A DNA stretch of 35,032 nucleotides. It comes from Candidatus Hydrogenedentota bacterium. Lineage in GTDB: Bacteria > Hydrogenedentota > Hydrogenedentia > Hydrogenedentales > JAEUWI01. The translations under genes were made by a program, and so were the position numbers. The notes beneath the pieces were generated by a model, which saw nothing but the letters and a program-made list of their open reading frames with translations, did no database searches and was not told the origin of the DNA. Below are positions 1 to 8,146 of the stretch, piece by piece (the stretch's first letter is position 1; the number at the start of each line of letters is the position of its first letter). The stretch is from contig JAJRPE010000155.1 of NCBI GenBank assembly GCA_024280935.1, positions 1-35,032 of the forward strand. Reading direction: 5' to 3'.

Positions 1-280
1 AAGAAGATTATAACCGCCGAGGTAAAAATAACCGCCAAAGGCAGGGTCTTGGAAGATACGCACTAGCGGATAGTACAGGGCTTTGGTTTTCGGATGAAAA
101 CGGGTCCCGCACATCGCCAACACAAGCGCAGCAACGGGAGTGGCACCGTCCCTCCTCGTTGCTGCGTTTTCTATTGCGTGCCGCGGTGTTCAGTGAAATA
201 GGGCAGGCGGCCTTGTATACATCCGTGCAGGAATGTATCGTATTCTTATAAGTGTTCACCATCTGAGCGCGCGAGCGGCT

Positions 281-365
281 CGTCATCCCCGCGAAGGCGG
301 GGATCTAGTCTTGTCTTGAGCAGTTCCTGCCGCGTTCTGGATTCCCACGTTCGTGGGAATGACGG
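281..365. repeat. Intergenic inverted-repeat element (CGTCATCCCCGCGAAGGCGGGGATCTAG ... CTGGATTCCCACGTTCGTGGGAATGACG)
   Basis: Outer arms CGTCAT(C)CCC / GGGAATGACG are inverted, and each arm is itself a hairpin (CCCCGCgaaGGCGGGG; TTCCCACgttcGTGGGAA). Confidence 0.8.
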
Positions 366-453
366 CGTACGATGTCATTGGTCGTGAAGGGTAGCGTGTT
401 CTTGTCTCGCCGCCGCTGGGCGCGATGCTTATTGCAGGGAGAAATGGAATACT

Positions 454-1872
454 ATGAATCACATTCGAGTCTCATCGTTCATCTTCATAGTAGCCGCCGG
501 TCTTTTTGCTGGTGGAGTCCAGGCAACTCCGCCCGATGTGGCAACGCGCAACGAAATGTGTCTGAAGCCTTACGGGGAAAACCCATACTACTGGCAATAC
601 AAAGGAGCGCCCGTGGTGCTTCTGGGTGGCTCGGTCGAGGACAATCTTTTTCAGACTTCCGATTTGGCGGCGCACCTTGACCTTCTGAAGGCCTCCGGCG
701 GCAATTACATCCGCAACACCCTGTCTTCCCGCGACGAGGGCAACGTCTGGATGTTCCAGCAGCGGGACGATGGTAAATACGACCTGGAGCACTACAACGA
801 GGAATACTATGCCCGTCTCCGGCACCTCCTCGATCTGTGCCTGGAACGGGATATCATGGTGCAGTTTGAGTTGTGGGATCGCTTCGACTATGCCCGCAAC
901 GAGTGGCATGGCAACCCCTTCCGTCCCATCAACAACATCAACTATACCGTCGCCTCCTCAGGCCTGAAAAACGAATATCCCCGTCACCCTGGCTCCAACG
1001 ACAATCCTTTTTTCCGCAGCATCCCCAAGCGGGACAACAACATGGTCGTGCTCAAATACCAACAGAAGCATATGAATCGGCTACTCGCCACCTCCTTCCC
1101 CTATCCCAACGTGCTCTATTGCATGGACAACGAGACCGGGGCCAATCCCGATTGGGGCGCGTATTGGTCCCAGTATGTGAAGGACAAGGCCAAGTTCATG
1201 GGTGTGATTGTTCAGACCACAGAAATGTGGGACGACTGGAATCTTCGGGGTGCCCAGCATCGCAATACACTGGACCACCCCGAAATCTATTCTTTTGTGG
1301 ATACATCGCAAAACAATCAGAAGAAAGGACAGGTCCACTGGGATAACCTCCAGTGGGTACGTGATTATCTGAAGAAATCACCTCGCCCCATTAACCACGT
1401 GAAGTGTTACGGCGCGGACACGGGTAGATTTGGTGACGCACGGGATGGTGTGGAGCGCTTCTGGCGCAGCCTTGTGGGCGGCGCGGCGTCCATTCGCTTC
1501 CATCGGCCCACATCGGGCCAGGGCCTCGGCGAACGTGCCCAGGCGAACATCAAGAGTGCGCGGATGTTCAGCGGTGCCTTCGATTTAACCAAGGGCACGC
1601 CGCTGCAAAGGAACGCGGTCGTGGACAAGCTCCTTCGCGATGTCGGCGAGAATGAAGCCTACGTCAATTCCGGGCCAAAGACCCATGCGATTTATATGCC
1701 CCGTGGCGGCGAGGTGCGCTTGGTGAGCAGCTACTTTGGGGCGAAGCCTGTCGTGCGTTGGCTCGACATCGAGCATAGCGCATGGCAAGAGTCCGTAGTG
1801 CTAAAGGGGGCCGACCCCACATTGAAAACACCGGGCGAAGGCGCGTGGCTTGCCTTGGTGACTCCAGAATAA
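454..1872 (+). CDS. Secreted TIM-barrel glycoside-hydrolase-like protein
   Basis: 472-aa ORF with N-terminal signal peptide (VSSFIFIVAAGLFAGGVQA). Motifs typical of TIM-barrel glycosidases: GGNYIRNTL, VQFELWDRFDY, NVLYCMDNETG; C-terminal beta domain. Confidence 0.8.
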   Translation: MNHIRVSSFIFIVAAGLFAGGVQATPPDVATRNEMCLKPYGENPYYWQYKGAPVVLLGGSVEDNLFQTSDLAAHLDLLKASGGNYIRNTLSSRDEGNVWMFQQRDDGKYDLEHYNEEYYARLRHLLDLCLERDIMVQFELWDRFDYARNEWHGNPFRPINNINYTVASSGLKNEYPRHPGSNDNPFFRSIPKRDNNMVVLKYQQKHMNRLLATSFPYPNVLYCMDNETGANPDWGAYWSQYVKDKAKFMGVIVQTTEMWDDWNLRGAQHRNTLDHPEIYSFVDTSQNNQKKGQVHWDNLQWVRDYLKKSPRPINHVKCYGADTGRFGDARDGVERFWRSLVGGAASIRFHRPTSGQGLGERAQANIKSARMFSGAFDLTKGTPLQRNAVVDKLLRDVGENEAYVNSGPKTHAIYMPRGGEVRLVSSYFGAKPVVRWLDIEHSAWQESVVLKGADPTLKTPGEGAWLALVTPE

Positions 1873-1930
1873 CCCGGTGTCAATTGCCAGATAAGGCTTT
1901 GGTCGCGATCAGGCGCTAACACTAATTCTG

Positions 1931-2005
1931 TGGACCGTGTGGACATGGTGGACGAAGTGGACCACGCATCTTGTCCACACGGTCCACTTCGTCCATAATG
2001 TCCAC
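1931..2005. repeat. GTGGAC-rich inverted repeat with two alternative hairpins
   Basis: TGGACCGTGTGGACA (1931-1945) pairs perfectly with TGTCCACACGGTCCA (1972-1986). GTGGACATGGTGGACGAAGTGGACC (1939-1963) pairs 23/25 with 1981-2005. Confidence 0.85.
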
Positions 2006-2045
2006 CAATAAACGTTTCCTTCTTTCCGATCAGGAGAAATACCCT

Positions 2046-2780
2046 ATGAATACACCCTTCGACATTACGGGAAAAATCGCCCTCGTTACCGGGGCCAATC
2101 GTGGCATCGGAAAAGCCATCGTCAAGTCCCTGGTTGCCCACGGCGCGAAAAAGGTCTATGCGGCCGTGCGTACCTTGGCGTCCGCCCAACCCTTGGTGGA
2201 GGCCTTGGGCGATTCCGTGCATCCCCTCGAAATGGACCTGTCCAAGCCCGATACTATCGCGGCTGCAGCGACTGTGGCGACCGATGTCGACCTCGTCATC
2301 AACAATGCCGGGGTGTTGACACAAACGAACGCCCTCTCCAGCAAAGTCTTCGACAACCTGGCCTACGAATTCGACGTAAATGTCTTCGGGTTGATTCGCG
2401 TTGCCCAGGCTTTCGCCCCCATACTCAAGGCGAATGGCGGGGGTGCCTTTGCACAAATCAGCTCTGTGGCTTCCATCAAATCTTTCCCCGGTATCGACAC
2501 CTACTCCGCGTCGAAGGCGGCGTCCTACTCCATTACCCAAGGGCTTCGCGAAAGCCTGAAGGAGCAGGGCACCATCGTCCTCAGTGTACACCCTGGCCCC
2601 ATCGCGACCGACATGGCGGCGCAGGCGGGTATGCTGGAAGGTACGGAGCCGCCCGCCGTCGTTTCGGAAGGCATCGTTGCCGCCCTCAAGGCCGGTGACG
2701 TCCACCTCTTTCCCGATGCTCTCGCCCAGCAGTTTTGGGATGCCTACAAGGGCTACGCCGTGCCCATGGTGGAAGGGTAG
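2046..2780 (+). CDS. Short-chain dehydrogenase/reductase (SDR family)
   Basis: Start MNTPFDITGKIALVTGANRGIGKAI has the TGxxxGIG cofactor motif; NNAG motif; YSASKAA catalytic YxxxK. AGGAGA Shine-Dalgarno upstream of ATG 2046. Confidence 0.92.
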   Translation: MNTPFDITGKIALVTGANRGIGKAIVKSLVAHGAKKVYAAVRTLASAQPLVEALGDSVHPLEMDLSKPDTIAAAATVATDVDLVINNAGVLTQTNALSSKVFDNLAYEFDVNVFGLIRVAQAFAPILKANGGGAFAQISSVASIKSFPGIDTYSASKAASYSITQGLRESLKEQGTIVLSVHPGPIATDMAAQAGMLEGTEPPAVVSEGIVAALKAGDVHLFPDALAQQFWDAYKGYAVPMVEG

Positions 2781-2813
2781 GAGGGCATCTTGCGCGTGGC
2801 GACGAAGCTCAGG

Positions 2814-2994
2814 TCGTGCCGCGCGATCCCCAAAAGGCGAGTATCAACGAGTCCTGACGGGTTCGTGCGATTGCGTGGAGCAGGACTGGAGGAAAGAAAA
2901 CGGGGTCACGTCGCTTGCGCAAGGTGCTTTGAGAGTATCTCGGTGTTGTTGCTCCAAGCGCACGAACTCTCGTGCCTCGGGATCGCGCGGCACG
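2814..2994. repeat. Module-B inverted-repeat element
   Basis: Left arm TCGTGCCGCGCGATCCCC...GTTCGTGCG...GGAGCA (2814-2882) matches 31446-31514 at about 64/69. Right arm TCCAAGCGCACGAACTCTCGTGCCTCGGGATCGCGCGGCACG (2953-2994) matches 7999-8040 at 41/42 and is inverted relative to the left arm. Confidence 0.85.
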
Positions 2995-3030
2995 CCCGAC
3001 AGGATTGATGCTTGACCAGCGCCACCAAAA

Positions 3031-3438
3031 TTACTTCAAGGGTGGTCCCCAGTCTTCGTAGGTTGGTTCGGGTTCCAGGGGGCGGAGGCTCACGTAGATG
3101 TCATCGCCCTCAATTCTCAGTCCGTGACGGCGGAGGCATACGTTGCTGCCCCAGAGACATTCGCCGGTCATAAGATTGTACCTCCAGCCATGCCAGGGAC
3201 AGGTGACTACATCGCCCTTCATTTTCCCCTCGGTGAGATCCGCATTCTCGTGTTTGCAGCCCACTTCCGTGGCGAAAAAGGTGCCATCCTTCCGCTTGAT
3301 GATGCCCACCGGGCGGGCCAGAAGGCTAAAAGACTTGATGCGGGTCTTTTTGAAATCTTGAACGCGTGCGAGTTTAACGTATTCCACGGATACTACTTTC
3401 TGGTGGTCGGAATTTTTCCGTAAGTATACGTGTTCCAT
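3031..3438 (-). CDS. Rieske [2Fe-2S] domain protein
   Basis: CKHENADL and CPWHGWRYNLMTGEC match Rieske CxH / CxxH motifs. Start chosen at ATG 3438 (MEHVYLRKNSD...); the longer ORF extension looks non-coding. Confidence 0.85.
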   Translation of the reverse strand: MEHVYLRKNSDHQKVVSVEYVKLARVQDFKKTRIKSFSLLARPVGIIKRKDGTFFATEVGCKHENADLTEGKMKGDVVTCPWHGWRYNLMTGECLWGSNVCLRRHGLRIEGDDIYVSLRPLEPEPTYEDWGPPLK

Positions 3439-3591
3439 GGGGTTGTCAGCCACCGTGCGGGGCAGGTGGCTGCGGGTGCCGGGCCAAGTTGGCAGGAATC
3501 GGTGTAATCCGTTATAATTCAGGAAGATAGCATCGACATGCTGAGAAGGGTGTGGGTGCGTCACAATACATTGAATGAAGCGAGGTGTACT

Positions 3592-3882
3592 ATGCTCGAA
3601 GCGCAAGAATTCTATTTTTCATTGGACATGCCCGTGGCCGAAGCCATGGCAATGCATCCCCGTGCCGCAGAGGTTTTTGCCGCCTTCCATCTGGGCGGTT
3701 GTTCTCATTGTGGCGTGGCCCAGTTTGAGACCATCGAACAGGTTTGCATGGGCTACGGCGTGGATTCGGAGGTCTTGCTTGAGGTCCTCGAAGGACTCAT
3801 GGAAAACGATCCGCCCGAAGCCTTGCAAACAAAGACCAAAGCCGCCGAAGAGGCCCCTGCGGAAAGTCCCGCAGAAGGTTAA
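3592..3882 (+). CDS. DUF1858-like redox-disulfide domain protein
   Basis: MPVAEAMAMHPRAAEVFAAFHLGGCSHCGVAQFETIEQVCMGYGV resembles the DUF1858 / hybrid-cluster-associated disulfide domain with a CxxC. Confidence 0.8.
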   Translation: MLEAQEFYFSLDMPVAEAMAMHPRAAEVFAAFHLGGCSHCGVAQFETIEQVCMGYGVDSEVLLEVLEGLMENDPPEALQTKTKAAEEAPAESPAEG

Positions 3883-3943
3883 TACGGCCAGGCCCCGATC
3901 TCGCCGAAATTCGGCGCTTATTTTTCGAATCAAGGAGGTCAGA

Positions 3944-4312
3944 ATGACCGTTTCCGATAACACGATTGAACAACCCAAGCCCAAAGCCCTGCTCCGCGCC
4001 ACCGACGATGCCATTGCCGCGTTGAAGAAGATGCAGCAGGGCGAAGAAGGCCAGGGCAAGGAGGGCGTTCGTCTGGGTGTCAAAGGCGGCGGCTGCTCGG
4101 GCTTTTCCTACGTGCTGGAGTTCGATAATCCACGGGAGGGCGACAATATCCTCGATCAGGATGGCGTGAAGTTCTTTATGGACCGAAAATCCGCCATCTA
4201 TCTCAAAGGCATTGTCCTAGAGCACAAGGCCGGATTACAGGGCAAAGGCTTCGTCTTCCAGAACCCGAACGCGACCAGCACCTGCGGCTGTGGTGAGTCC
4301 TTCTCCGTATAG
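3944..4312 (+). CDS. HesB/IscA/ErpA family iron-sulfur cluster assembly protein
   Basis: GVKGGGCSGFSYVLEFD and C-terminal STCGCGESFSV are the conserved A-type carrier cysteines. Strong AAGGAGGTC Shine-Dalgarno upstream of ATG 3944. Confidence 0.93.
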   Translation: MTVSDNTIEQPKPKALLRATDDAIAALKKMQQGEEGQGKEGVRLGVKGGGCSGFSYVLEFDNPREGDNILDQDGVKFFMDRKSAIYLKGIVLEHKAGLQGKGFVFQNPNATSTCGCGESFSV

Positions 4313-4496
4313 GAGGTTGGGCATCCCTGCCCGACACAAATGGACTTCCGGTCATGAAAATCGCGTTCGCCGCATAGTCAGGCTTCGTCTCAACCAAGCA
4401 TATTGTTTTCCGCGTGGTGGTATTTTTCTTCAACGCCCCGCTGACTTGCCGTTCAACGGGCGCTTCGCGTCGGGCAGGGATGCCCAACCTCCTATA
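4308..4496. repeat. Module-A element with perfect 28-bp terminal inverted repeats
   Basis: TATAGGAGGTTGGGCATCCCTGCCCGAC (4308-4335) is the exact reverse complement of GTCGGGCAGGGATGCCCAACCTCCTATA (4469-4496). The left arm overlaps the TAG stop of the upstream CDS. Confidence 0.93.
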
Positions 4497-4516
4497 ATCA
4501 ACGGAACAACCCCTCC

Positions 4517-6247
4517 ATGCCCGTACTTCGAGAGATAAAGGCCGTCCGTGAAAACATTGGCCTCTGGATGCGCGACGACTATACCGTCGTCCAGTTTTCC
4601 GGCAAGGACGCTGGTACGTGGCTCCATGCCCAGACCACCAACGATGTCACGGGGCTGAAAACCGGCACCGGTAACCTTCAATCCATGCTGGACCGAAAGG
4701 GGCGGGTTCAAGCCTACTTTTCCCTACATCGCTGGGAGGACGAATTCTGGGTCATCATCGAATCGGCCCAGCTTCTCGCGTTGATGGCCCGTGTGGAAAC
4801 CCATCTCATTCTCGAAGACGTGACGGTGGAGGAGGTGGGCAAAGGTATCCCCCAGATTCTTTTGGAGGGTCCGCGTGCGGCCATCCTCATCGCCAACCAG
4901 CATGGCGACCCCCTGGAAGCGGCGCAGCAACTGCCCGCAGCGGATCATGCTTTCAGCGCCATTCAATTTCTCGGTCATGAAGTTCTTATTATTCGCCAAA
5001 GTGAATCGGGCGAAGACGGCTTCCTTCTGCTCCCGGCTCCTGGCGAGTCCCAGGCGCTCTATGAAAAAATCGAAGATCTCGGTGTCGACTTTGGCGTGGT
5101 GCCCGTTGGCCCCGAAGCCCGTTCCACCCTGATTCTCGAATCGGGTCTGCCCCGTTGGGATGCCGGTATCGACGCCACACGCATCGTGGCCGAGACGCCC
5201 CTTGCCCAGCCCGCCGTAAGCTATGAAAAGGGCTGCTACCTGGGACAGGAAGTCGTCGCCCGCCTCAAGGCCTATGGAAGCCCCAAGCAGCAACTTGTCG
5301 CCCTCCTGATCAAAGACGATGGCGCGCCCATCCCTGCGGAGGGCAGCACCCTTGTTGACACGGACAAGAAGGTGGGGACTTTGGTCCGTCGTGGATATTC
5401 GCCGACCCTCGAAAGCTGGCTGGCACTGGCCTACATGAATCGGGACTATCGTGTTCCTAGTGCGGTCTATGAATTGGGCACGGAAGACTCGGGCACTACG
5501 TTCAGCGCGACCTTGGCCCACCTGCCAGCCTACACGCCCCGGACCCGCCGCGAAAATGCGGAGCGCTATTACGAGGAAGCGCTCGGCCATTTTGAGGACG
5601 ACCACGACGACGAAAAAAACACCGCCATCGAAATCCTGATGGAGGTGCTCCTTCTTGCGCCGGATTACGAGGATGCCTACGAAGCCCTGGGCGTTATTCT
5701 TCACCGCCATCACCGGGTGGACGAGGCCATTCGCTTTATGAAGAAGCTCGCCGCCCTCAATCCCAATTGTGTAATGGCCCACACCAATCTTTCCGTTTTC
5801 TACATGAGCCAGGGGTTGATACAGGAAGCTGAGGATGAGAAGGCCCTGGCCAACCAGCTTGAGTTCAAGCAGGAACTCGATGCGCGGCAGGCGGAAGAAG
5901 CATCACGGCAAGAGCGGAAACGTATCAAGGCCGAGGCCGAAGGCCGCATCGGTATGTTCTTGGAAGTGCTCGACATTGACCCGGATGATCCCGTGGCCAC
6001 TATGGGCCTGGGACAGGCCTACATCCAACTGGGTCGCCACGAAGAGGCCATCCCCTGTCTGGAGACGGCCACCCGGGTGCAGAAGGACTTTTCCGCAGCC
6101 TACCTGAACCTCGGTAAGTGCCACGAGTATCTCGGTCATACCGATTCAGCCCGCGACACCTACACGCAGGGAATTGAAGTCGCCGGACGAAAGGGTGATC
6201 TCATGCCCATGCGCGAAATGGAGCGGCGGCTCAAACAGTTGGCGTAA
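4517..6247 (+). CDS. YgfZ/GcvT-like folate-binding protein fused to C-terminal TPR domain
   Basis: SYEKGCYLGQEVVARLKAYG is the YgfZ signature K-G-C-Y-x-G-Q-E. The C-terminal ~220 aa carry TPR-like repeats (EDAYEALGVILHRHHRVDEAIRFMKKLAALNPN; AAYLNLGKCHEYLGHTDSARDTYTQGIEV). Confidence 0.9.
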   Translation: MPVLREIKAVRENIGLWMRDDYTVVQFSGKDAGTWLHAQTTNDVTGLKTGTGNLQSMLDRKGRVQAYFSLHRWEDEFWVIIESAQLLALMARVETHLILEDVTVEEVGKGIPQILLEGPRAAILIANQHGDPLEAAQQLPAADHAFSAIQFLGHEVLIIRQSESGEDGFLLLPAPGESQALYEKIEDLGVDFGVVPVGPEARSTLILESGLPRWDAGIDATRIVAETPLAQPAVSYEKGCYLGQEVVARLKAYGSPKQQLVALLIKDDGAPIPAEGSTLVDTDKKVGTLVRRGYSPTLESWLALAYMNRDYRVPSAVYELGTEDSGTTFSATLAHLPAYTPRTRRENAERYYEEALGHFEDDHDDEKNTAIEILMEVLLLAPDYEDAYEALGVILHRHHRVDEAIRFMKKLAALNPNCVMAHTNLSVFYMSQGLIQEAEDEKALANQLEFKQELDARQAEEASRQERKRIKAEAEGRIGMFLEVLDIDPDDPVATMGLGQAYIQLGRHEEAIPCLETATRVQKDFSAAYLNLGKCHEYLGHTDSARDTYTQGIEVAGRKGDLMPMREMERRLKQLA

Positions 6248-6319
6248 CGAAACACTGCCAAGGTTGTTGGTACCTTAGATGCCTGCCAGAATACGGTCTC
6301 TCATGAAGGACTGCCCTAC

Positions 6320-6559
6320 GTGCCACCCGATCGTGTACTCACGTTCGGGTGCCTTGCGCGAAAGAGAACTCAGGCAGAAATACCAGCAACACCGTAGCTT
6401 TTTTATCGCTTTTCGGGGGGAGACTTGTCGCCAGGCACCCGCAACAGAAAGCACAAAGGCTACGGTTATAGCACGGGGAAGCAGGCAGGCTTCAAGGGAC
6501 AAGGCACCCAAACTTGCCTTGTCCCGTCTCCGACGTTCCAAGTCAAGATCGGGTGGCAC
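6320..6559. repeat. Nested inverted-repeat element
   Basis: GTGCCACCCGATC (6320-6332) and GATCGGGTGGCAC (6547-6559) are perfect inverted ends. Internal hairpin GGGACAAGGC (6496-6505) / GCCTTGTCCC (6516-6525). A further pair is GGGTGCCTTG (6347-6356) / CAAGGCACCC (6500-6509). Confidence 0.8.
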
Positions 6560-6609
6560 ACGGGAGCTTCTTTTTGTGGACTGAAGTGATGGTTAAGTGC
6601 CAATTCTGT

Positions 6610-6751
6610 CGGACGTGCCGCACGATCCCGAGGTACGAGTGTTCGTGCGTCTTTGGTGGACCCATAGATCCACGTGCGTTTCATTGCGCGGCGAGCGGCT
6701 TGTGTCGGACAGGAATGTCCGACCTCCTCTTTTCGGACGTGCCGCACGATC
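6610..6751 (-). repeat. Composite module A + B element
   Basis: Module B CGTGCCGCACGATCCCGAGGTACGAG...TTCGTGCG and module A GTCGGACAGGAATGTCCGACCTCCT, in the opposite orientation to 7926-8040. Flanked by 18-bp direct repeats CGGACGTGCCGCACGATC (6610-6627 and 6734-6751). Confidence 0.8.
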
Positions 6752-6850
6752 ATGTTTTCCTTTCAGCAAGCCAACTCTTGATGTGTTGTCAGACAAGCCC
6801 GGTTTTTCGCTGTAGTTGCCCCGCGCAAACCGGCTATACTTGCGGCTATC

Positions 6851-8146
6851 ATGGATGATAACACCGATAAGAAAACGCCGAGAAAAAAGCCGGGCACCCC
6901 CTTATTCATGGGGGCCATGGCCTTCTATCTTCTTCTGGTTCACGGCACCAGCCTGTTGATGACCCAGGCGGGTACGGTCCAAGGCCCGCCCCTGGATTGC
7001 CCCGATATCTGGCCGTGGCTCACGGGTACCCTGAATAGTCTCGGCGGTGCTTCGGCCCTGTCGTGCGCACTGGTGGCGCTGCCGCTGCTCTATGGATGCA
7101 TGGTGTGCGTCTTTCTGCTTACGCGCCAGATCGTGGGCGGGCCGCCATGGCTTGGTTCCCTCGCGGGTACATTCCTCATGGCGCACCCGGCGAAGACAGA
7201 AATCCTTTTCACGCCAACGGGACTCTTTTACTGCCTGGCGACGTTGGCTGCCCTTGCTGCGACCTTGGCCTATGTACGGCTTTGCACTCAGGGCTGCGTT
7301 GGGCGTTACATGATTGCCTTGGCATGTTTCGTGTGCGCAACCGTCCCATTTGCTGTGAATGCGGCATTATTTGGGGTACTTATCCTGATTGAGTTCATGG
7401 TGGGTGACCCGGAAAAACGCAATTGGCTCCGTCTTCTTCCTTTCGTATTGGTCACCATGTTGGCCAACTGGTTCCATCTGGATACCATCTATGCCCAAAT
7501 GCCGACACTGGCTACGATGTTTGGCCCCTTGCTCCTCGTGGTGTATCCCATCGGCCTCCTGCATGAAACGGTCGCCGGTTTGGGATTTGCCCCCTGGCAA
7601 GCGTGGGGGTGGGGCGGCCTCGTCTTTGTATGCGTCGTCGCTTCGTTGTATTACATAAAGTCCAAGCCCTACCGCTTTGCGGTGATTGCTATCATCCTCT
7701 TTCGCTTCTATCCCGGTGCCCTGCCCATCGACTACGTTACGATGGACGGCGGAGGCCAGCTTTTCTATCCGCTGGCCCTCACGGGCGTGGCGTTGGCCGC
7801 GCTGAGCGGGTGGCTCATGCGCTTTGAGGCGTGGGGCAAGCCGACGGTAGCCCTGACCACCATTTTGTGTGTGGTGCTGTTTATGTTGCAGTTTCAGGCC
7901 AACCGGGCTTATGTGAATCGCGTGCAGGAGCTTGGGCATCCCTGCCCGACACAAGAGGCACGTTGCGGCATGGAATCCACGCCGGTCTATGTTGCCAGTC
8001 CAAGCGCACGAACCCTCGTGCCTCGGGATCGCGCGGCACGACTATTGAGAGAGGGGGCGCTTTACAGTGTCGATGATGAATTCATGACACAACACGCCTC
8101 TTCTGTCGGGCAGGGATACCCAACCTCCTTTTTGGTGGCATCATGA
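6851..8146 (+). CDS. Polytopic membrane protein whose C-terminal ~70 aa are encoded by a repeat element
   Basis: About ten hydrophobic segments up to ...MLQFQANRAYVNRVQ. The remaining frame (ELGHPCPTQEARCG...ARTLVPRDRAARLL...SVGQGYPTSFLVAS) is translated repeat DNA. The stop overlaps the next ATG (ATGA). Confidence 0.75.
   Translation: MDDNTDKKTPRKKPGTPLFMGAMAFYLLLVHGTSLLMTQAGTVQGPPLDCPDIWPWLTGTLNSLGGASALSCALVALPLLYGCMVCVFLLTRQIVGGPPWLGSLAGTFLMAHPAKTEILFTPTGLFYCLATLAALAATLAYVRLCTQGCVGRYMIALACFVCATVPFAVNAALFGVLILIEFMVGDPEKRNWLRLLPFVLVTMLANWFHLDTIYAQMPTLATMFGPLLLVVYPIGLLHETVAGLGFAPWQAWGWGGLVFVCVVASLYYIKSKPYRFAVIAIILFRFYPGALPIDYVTMDGGGQLFYPLALTGVALAALSGWLMRFEAWGKPTVALTTILCVVLFMLQFQANRAYVNRVQELGHPCPTQEARCGMESTPVYVASPSARTLVPRDRAARLLREGALYSVDDEFMTQHASSVGQGYPTSFLVAS
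7926..8130 (+). repeat. Composite module A-B-A' element inside the 3' end of a CDS
   Basis: AGGAGCTTGGGCATCCCTGCCCGAC (7926-7950), module B (7999-8040) and inverted GTCGGGCAGGGATACCCAACCTCCTT (8105-8130). Confidence 0.88.

Noticed and set aside
1731-2705. 324-aa minus-strand ORF
   Set aside because: Antisense across the end of the glycosidase-like gene, the intergenic palindrome and the SDR gene.
3575-4312. 245-aa reading of the HesB-like ORF
   Set aside because: The N-terminal part overlaps the DUF1858-like gene out of frame. The strong Shine-Dalgarno and domain start support ATG 3944.
6466-6753. 95-aa minus-strand ORF with GHSCPTQAARR...LVPRDRAARPT
   Set aside because: Encoded by an A/B repeat element rather than a gene; used only as evidence for the repeat family.
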